From Archivesica marissinica (taxonomy: Eukaryota > Mollusca > Bivalvia > Venerida > Vesicomyidae): a stretch of 64,000 bases of DNA. A model generated the notes under the pieces. That model was not told the DNA's origin and searched no databases. It saw nothing but the letters and a program-made list of their open reading frames with translations. The stretch covers positions 58,150,543 to 58,214,542 of the forward strand of contig CM026390.1 in NCBI GenBank assembly GCA_014843695.1. The letters run 5' to 3'. Shown here piece after piece: positions 51,401-60,400 of the stretch; position 1 is the stretch's first letter; every line of letters begins with the position of its first letter. The translations under genes were made by a program, and so were the position numbers.

Positions 51401-54400
51401 TGCTTGTCTTGTAGGTTTTGTAATAAACGAGTATGTCCTTCGATACATTCAATCTTATATATGTCTAAGCCCGAGTAAGCTCGTCTTACGCTCGTGGTAA
51501 CGAATGTTTATATTTCTTCATTGTCCGTCATCTAAGAAGTAAGACTGTAAATGCGTGTTAAGATTTCATAGTAAGGAACGATAGTTTTCATCAATTGTCT
51601 CCTTCATAGCTGCTTACCTAGCGGTCTACCTTGTTGTCATTGTGGTGACTTATGATTTTATTCATTTCCATCTGTTAGTTTGTCTCCTGTCTTGAATTAA
51701 GCTAAACAGTTGTTTTAATGGCATTTCGTGATTATTACTCAGGAAGTCTACAATATACTAATTGTTGATTCCGTGGCATTTCGCGATTGGTGGGCTGAAA
51801 TACTTCTAAAGAGTTACGTTCATGGCATTTCGCGATTGGTGGGCAGCAATACTTCTAAACAGTTGTGTTCATGGCATTTCTCGATTGGTGGGCAGCAATA
51901 CTTCTAAACAGTTGTGTTCATGGCATTTCTCGATTGGTGGGCAGCAATACTACAATATAGTTGATTCGATGACATTTTGCGATTGTTGCACAGAAAAATG
52001 GTTGTGTTCATGCCATTTCGCGAGTTCGCGATTATTGCTCAGAAAGACTACAATATAGTCGATTCCATGGCATTTCGCGATTGTTGCTCAGAAAGACTAC
52101 AATATAGTCGATTCCATGGCATTTCGCGATTGTTGCTCAGAAAGACTACAATATAGTCGATTCCATAGCATTTCGCGATTGTTGCTCAGAAAGACTACAA
52201 TATAGTCGATTCCATGGCATTTCGCGATTGTTGCGCAGAAAGACTACAATATATTCGATTCCATGGCATTTCGCGATTGTTGCTTAGAAGGACTACAATA
52301 TATTCGATTCCATGGCATTTCGCGATTGTTACTTAGAAGGACTACAATATAGTCGATTACATGGCATTTCGCGATTGTTGCTCAGAAAGACTACACTATA
52401 GTCGATTACATGGCATTTCGCGATTGTTGCTCAGAAAAACTGCAAGACGGTTGTGTTTCCATGACATTTTGCGATTAACTGACTAGAAAGGCTACTAGAT
52501 AGTTCTTGTAATTCTCGAGAGACAAATGAGTAATTGGTATCTTACCACCATTCTCGCTCAGATCATTATTCGCTCTCCTGTGGAATGAAACGATCAAACG
52601 ATATGATACATGATTAAACTACCTACTTATTGTCGGTGCACATAATTATTTTTGACACAACACAATCGTTACAGACGCGTCAAGTGTGGAAGCATATTGT
52701 ACTCGGTGTGTCTATGTGATACTTAGGCCAAAATACTACCTGTTTCTGGTGTCGTGGAACGTACAATAGAGCCGGTAGATGTGTGCTCTTAATTGTATGT
52801 ACTTAAAGTCACTATACTGTTCAGAAAGATGACATTTTCTTTTATGCTTTCCAATGAATGATTGAGTTTTCTCAGTGAAAGAAAACATCATCTTACACCG
52901 CTTTAACACAGTGCCAGATGGCATTTTCTCTGCCACCGGCTGCGTTTCGTATTCCTGCGCGGTTAGATGTACTTTTGTATTTTAGCTATTTTCTGACTCT
53001 CACGAATAAGTAACAAATGTATTCTAATGAATTTGTTTTGTCTGTAGATTTTAATTTTGACAGCAAACAGAAACTAACTTGAACATTATACAGGAACTAG
53101 TTCTTATCACGGACGTTCATACTAATAGAAGTGACTGTGCGGTTGCGTCACGTAGTGCAATGAGGCTCCACACATTGCAGTTGAAATCAATAAATTTGAA
53201 AACAAATATTAGATTAGCCAAATCACAAAAGAAAAAGAAAATGTGTGCTTATTAGTGTAAGATAGGATTTTATTTTATCGATTGATCAACGAAATATGTA
53301 CTTATATATATATATGTAAACACAAATAGCCTCTACGTATTGTTTGTGATTGTCATGTTTTCTATACCAGCATTTTATTATGACATGATAACGTGTGTGT
53401 GTGTTTTACGTTTATTTATCGTCGCTACCGATTACCCATATGAGCGACGCCTCCTGAAGAGATTAGTCATTTTAGATTTTGGAGGATTGTGCAATGATAC
53501 AGACAGAGACCCATTCCACTATACTAGTTTAGTAACAACTACAATTACAAGATAGCAACCGTTTTTAGAAATGATGCCATTCATTTTAACTATGAATATA
53601 ACTTTAAGCTGATATAGTAAGAATTATCTATAAGATTAAGTGTAAATAGTGTCACCCCTATTTAAAGGGTCAGCCATTTCTGACATATGAGACACCTCTT
53701 TTGTTTAAGAACATCAGTACTTCCCGAATCCTATGCTTGTATGCCAGGCGCCAGGCTGGTAGACAATCGGTAACCAGTATTTAACTAGCTGGCGAGCCAA
53801 CCGGCCATATCAGAACGAACCCCTGACGAGATTCGAACCTTCGACCTCCCGGAGACGCTGGTGCTTAGCAGCTACCTTATAATTTACTGATTAACCTATG
53901 TATGTTGAAACAGTGTTGCTCCTTTTACCCATACATCTTTCTCTGGAAATACTTAGTGTCTAGCAAGAAGCATGGGGTTAATCGACGTGGTGACAACAAC
54001 TGTCAGTGTTATTGTTTTGGATATGTATGTCAATCAGTAATTCAGAGAGGTGTATGTACTTTGATTGCCAGCTGAGATCTGTATGTCAATCAGTAATTCA
54101 GAGAGGTGTATGTACTTTGATTGCCAGCTGAGATCTGTATGTCAATCAGTAATTCAGAGAGGTATTTGTACTTTGATTGCCAGCTGAGATCTGTATGTCA
54201 ATCAGTAATTCAGAGAGGTGTATGTACTTTGATTGCCAGCTGAGATCTGTATGTCAATCAGTAATTCAGAGAGGTATCTGTAATTTGATTGCCAGCTGAT
54301 ATCTGTATGTCAATCAGTAATTCAGAGAGGTATTTGTACTTTGATTGCCAGCTGAGATATGTATGTCAATCAGTAATTCAGAGAGGTATTTGTACTTTGA

Positions 54401-57400
54401 TTGCCAGCTGAGATCTGTATGTCAATCAGTAATTCAGAGAGGTATTTGTACTTTGATTGCCAGCTGAGATCTGTATGTCAATCAGTAATACAGAGAGGTA
54501 TGTGTACTTTGATTGCCAGCTGAGATCTGTATGTCAATCAGTAATTCAGAGAGGTGTATGTACTTTGATTGCCAGCTGAGATCTGTATGTCAATCAGTAA
54601 TTCAGAGAGGTGTATGTACTTTGATTGCCAGCTGAGATCTGTATGTCAATCAGTAATTCAGAGAGGTGTATGTACTTTGATTGCCAGCTGAGATCTGTAT
54701 GTCAATCAGTAATTCAGAGAGGTGTATGTACTTTGATTGCCAGCTGAGATCTGTATGTCAATCAGTAATTCAGAGAGGTGTATGTACTTTGATTGCCAGC
54801 TGAGATCTGTATGTCAATCAGTAATTCAGAGAGGTGTATGTACTTTGATTGCCAGCTGAGATCTGTATGTCAATCAGTAATTCAGAGAGGTGTATGTACT
54901 TTGATTGCCAGCTGAGATCTGTATGTCAATCAGTAATTCAGAGAGGTGTATGTACTTTGATTGTCAGCTGAGATATGTATGTCAATCAGTAATTCAGAGA
55001 GGTATTTGTACTTTGATTGCCAGCTGAGATCTGTATGTCAATCAGTAATTCAGAGAGGTGTATGTACTTTGATTGCCAGCTGAGATCTGTATGTCAATCA
55101 GTAATTCAGAGAGGTGTATGTACTTTGATTGCCAGCTGAGATCTGTATGTCAATCAGTAATTCAGAGAGGTATCTGTAATTTGATTGCCAGCTGAGATCT
55201 GTATGTCAATCAGTAATTCAGAGAAGTATTTGTACTTTGATTGCCAGCTGAGATCTGTATGTCAATCAGTAATTCAGAGAGGTATGTGTACTTTGATTGC
55301 CAGCTGAGATCTGTATGTCAATCAGTAATTCAGAGAGGTATTTGTACTTTGATTGCCAGCTGAGATCTGTATGTCAATCAGTAATTCAGAGAGGTAGTTG
55401 TACTTTGATTGCCAGCTGAGATCTGTATGTCAATCAGTAATTCAGAGAGGTAGTTGTACTTTGATTGCCAGCTGAGATCTGTATGACAATCAGTAATTCA
55501 GAGAGGTATTTGTACTTTGATTGCCAGCTGAGATATGTATGTCAATCAGTAATTCAGAGAGGTAGTTGTACTTTGATTGTCAGCTGAGATCTGTATGTCA
55601 ATCAGTAATTCAGAGAGGTATGTGTACTTTGATTGCCAGCTGAGATCGGTATGTCAATCAGAGAGGTATTTGTACTTTGATTGCCAGCTGAGATCTGTAT
55701 GTCAATCAGAGAGGTATTTGTACTTTGATTGCCAGCTGAGATCTGTATGTCAATCAGAGAGGTGTCTGTACTTTGATTGCCAGTTTTGAAGCTAATATCG
55801 ATATCACATCTGCCAAATAATTCCCACCGAGAATTAGGCTATATAGATTTCTCTGTGTGTTTTCTTCAATTGTGTCACATAGTGTGTGACATGGGGGACC
55901 GTGACATCCCAGATAGTGGTGTCTCAATAGCAAGTTAGTACTTCGCGTTGATTCATAAGTGTAGTATACAATATTGATATACATAATCTATAGCTAGGCA
56001 GAATATATTCACAATGTACACTGCTTAGCTGACACGCCCATTCCATTCCAATGCTGTTATTACAAGTACATATCTAGCCATTACTCGCACATGTCTACGT
56101 CCCCGCGAGGGGTTCGACATCAACGGAAGATAGGTAGATAGATTACACACTAGACGAGTGACTTGCATCATATAAAATCCCGTTATTCCTCCGCGCACCG
56201 TGCCCGCGGCGCGTTCGATGACATGAGCCAGCCGATTGTTACAATATATACGGGAACTATTTTCAACTTCAAATTTCGCATCTATTGATTAATATTTTAC
56301 CACAGTATTTATTCACATATGAGCACGCACTTCGGTGCCTATTCTTTATAATGGTGTAAGCTACAACATTGCCAAGCATGACCCAGGTTCGTACGTCTCT
56401 ATTTGTTACTAAAATTTCACTATTATATTCCTGTATTACAACTATAGTAAAATAAACTAAACAGTTTCACAGTACTACTAAATGATTTAAGCTGCAATAA
56501 AGTTGTTTATGTTTTCTTTCATTTCATACATTATTTATAATCTCTCCTTGTAAGTATTTAACCCAATAACTATGCATATGGTTAAATACCAATGATAATC
56601 AACACATTCGCATCCGCATTCCAAAGTCCGCATCTTTGCAGATGATACTGCAGTCTATCTATCACTGACATCTGCAAATGAATCGGTCACACTCCAAAAC
56701 GATCTTAAGAGATTAGAAGAGTGGGAGTTGGAGTGGGACATGGAATTTAACCCCTCCAAATGTCAAGTTATCCCAGCAAATATAAACTCCATGGGGTCCT
56801 ACTTGAGTCGGTCACCTCAACTAAATACCTTGGCGTGGATATCTCAAACAACCTGTCGTGGGACACTCACATAAAAAGGTCAACAAAGAAAGCAAACCAA
56901 ACATTAGGATTTCTACGTAGAAACCTCCAGGTCAAATCTGAACCCCTTAAGACCATGGCTTACCAGACACTATTGAGACCCCAGCTTGAATATAGCTCCG
57001 AGATCTGGTCACCCCATACCCAAACATTTATAGACCACATTGAAGGTGTCCAGCGAAGAGCAGCCCGTTGGATAAAGTACCTCTAGTGTTACAGACATGC
57101 TACATTCCCTAAATCTACGCAGACTAGATCAACGGCGTATTGACAATAGGTTATCCCTTATGTATACAATTCATAATGATCTTGTTGCTATTCCCATTGA
57201 AAATTACCTAGTTCCTCTCTCCCGTCCTGCTCGCCATTGCCATTCCTTAAGCTATAGGTTAATTACAGCAACTACAGACTACTACAAGTTTTCCTTTTTT
57301 CCAAGAACAATCTACCATTGGAACCACCTACCTCCTGACATTGTCCATCTCCCTACTATAGAGCAATTCAATACGGCAGTTTGCCATATTGAACATGCCA

Positions 57401-60400
57401 GTCCCTAGTTGTTCTGCGTAGCTGCTTTTAAACTTTTACCACAACTTATTTTCATTACCTTCTTAAATTATACTTTTAACTACTCATAACTTCTTTGCGG
57501 TTTTTGAAGCGCAACATGTCTACGTCCCCGCGAGGGGTTCGACATTAGCGGAAGATAGATAGATAGATAGATCATAGGAGTGGTCATACAGGTTACGTTT
57601 ATTAATTACCGGTCCAAGCATTTAACACTTAAATGAATATTACACAACGGACGCTCTCCGTGTTGTATATAGTCCGAAACAGCCCTCGCATCCTCTCTGT
57701 GCCATACACTCTGTATTGACAAAATTGACAACATTGTTAACTGCATACATTCACAATAAAAACGACAGAAAATCGTTTGTCTGGAAATATAAAGAACAAA
57801 AATAATTAATACACATATCAGAAACTGTCCATGGCGCGGGTGGGTCGGGTATCTATGTGTCACGTAACCTGTGCTAACCTCGAATGCCTTACAACGCCTG
57901 ATTAACCTTATATATACATGTACCATACAAGTATAAACTATACACGTGCGATTGACCATGCGTAAATGCGTGGGTCATCTTAATCCGAGAAAACTGGTTT
58001 ATTTAAAACTTACGCAGAACGAATATAAATATACTTCTTGTTACAACATGTTACAACAGAACATTTATACACATACTAACATGAACTTAATGTTCCCCGT
58101 TGGGCGATAATGCAAACTATAATATTGCTAAATATGATCTGCGTGGTTCCCTAGGCGTCTAAATGTATCATTGTCGGACCTCACTTCAGAATGCATAGTA
58201 TTATATAGTTATGGTGATGTTTCACATTGTATTAGTTGACAATAATATGGGAGTAGTCTATAGTTTATACAAAGCAGACTGAACAATTCGCTAGTTATAT
58301 TTTTATAGAGTTATAGGGTTTTCGAGTTATGGTGATGTTTCGCATTGTATTAATTGAGACTAATATGGGAGTAGTCTATAGTTTTTACAAAGCAGACTGA
58401 ACAATTCGCTAGTTATATTTTTTTTTATAGAGTTATAGGGTTTTTGAGTTATGGTGATGTTTCGCATTGGATTAATTGAGACTAATATGGGAGTAGTCTA
58501 TAGTTTTTACAAAGCAGACTGAACAATTCGCTAGTTATATTTTTGTATAGAGTTATAGGGTTTTTGAGTTATGGTGATGTTTCGCATTGTATTAATTGAG
58601 ACTAATATGGGAGTAGTCTATAGTTTATACAAAGCAGACTGAACAATTCGCTAGTTATAGTAGTATAGAGTTATGGTGACTAATGCAATGGTATTATTTG
58701 ACAACCGTGTTGGATTAAACCATTCTTTATAATAAGCCATTGTTTTCGATGCATAATGTTTTAGTCTTAGATAATCGGTAATTAAACAGTTATGAAATAT
58801 ACGGATACATCTTATAATATACTGAGTCAAAAAAGAAACTATACCTGGTGTCTATAATTTCAACATTTATTAAGAAAATGCTTTGAAAATTCATAAGATG
58901 ATAGTCCAACATGTTTGAAAGAGGAGCACATAAAACATAATGAGCCTCCGAAACTGTCTGCTGTGTGATGACGTAATTCGTCGGACAGGGGTCTAATGGA
59001 GTTTTCACACAGACGTCAATACCGAGTATGGGCACCATTTGCGTCTCTCACTGCAATGCACCGCCGTCGCATCGAAAGGAAGTGTCTGAATCTCTTGCTG
59101 GTCAATAGTTGTCCACTCCTGACGCAAAACATCCCTCAGTTGGTTTAACGTTACCGGCTAACGTCGTCTGACGCGGCGGTCTAACGTATCCCACACATGT
59201 TCTATGGGTGACAAGTCTGGTGACAAAGCAGGCCATGGCAGGGTTTCAATATTGTTCTGCTCCAATAATGTGGTGGAAATCCGAGCAGTATGACACCTGG
59301 CGTTGTCCTGTTGGAACAGTGTGACGTTTCTGTTGGCGTTAAAGAACGGCACAACAACTGGCGCAAGGATCTCATCACAATACCGCTGGGCGTTTAGGTT
59401 CCCGTCCACCACTAACAGTTCAGTGCGACTGCCGAAGGTGATACCGCCCCACGCCATAACGCTGCCGCCCCGAACAGATCGACCTGACGTACACATGCGT
59501 CGGCGTAACGTTCACCGCGTCTGCAATATACCCGCTCTCTGCCATCCGCTCGACGCAAACAGAACCGCGATTCATCGCTAAACATCACCGAATTCCACTG
59601 TAACCGAGTCCAGCGAGCACGTTCCGTCGTCCATTCCCGCCGTACGTCACGGTGACGTCGTGTCAGGATGGGTCCAACGTATGGCCGACGAATGCCACGT
59701 TCACCGAGCCGGTTCCTGACTGTTTGTGCACTGATGCGATTGTTGGTCATCCCAGGAGTAACGGCAGCTGTGTGCGTAGCAGGTAGGAATCGGTTACGTA
59801 AATGTGACGTCCGAATGTGACGGTCCTGTTCACGCGTCGTCACACGTGGTCGACCAGATCTTGGACGGTCGTCCACCGATCCATGTGTTCTATAACGTCG
59901 AAGTAGACGTGTTATCGTGATCCGCGTAACCCCGAGTCGATTTGCGACGTCACGCTGACGTAAACCGCCGTCAATCATGCCAATGGCACGCATTCTCTGA
60001 TTGCGGTTTAGCCTAGGCATTTTGTTAGAGGTAACAATGGGTATGTAAGGTGTTTTTCCTCGATGATAATGTAATACCAGTACAATAAACCGGTTTTCTG
60101 ATTTGTACATGTGTAGGAAGTTGTCGTTGTTGAGGAGCACGTGCAAATCGGCAATTCGGCGTTCCAGGATTATCGGGTGTTTATTTACCTGTGTTTATGG
60201 TTGGCTGACGTTGCAATAAGATACCCGGTACTGATACGTAATACTATATTAAACCTTTCTATGGTTTTATCCGTTTTACGTCATTTTTAGTTTGGTATCG
60301 TTTCTTTTTTGACTCGGTATACCTTGTGGTACACTATTGTTGAATTGTTAGATTGATTCTAAGAAACCTTTAGCTTTCATTTCAATCAAATTGTATGCAT

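Noticed and set aside
57606..57959. 117-codon minus-strand ORF
   Set aside because: No recognisable domain, no start or splice context, and one such length is expected by chance in 64 kb on both strands.
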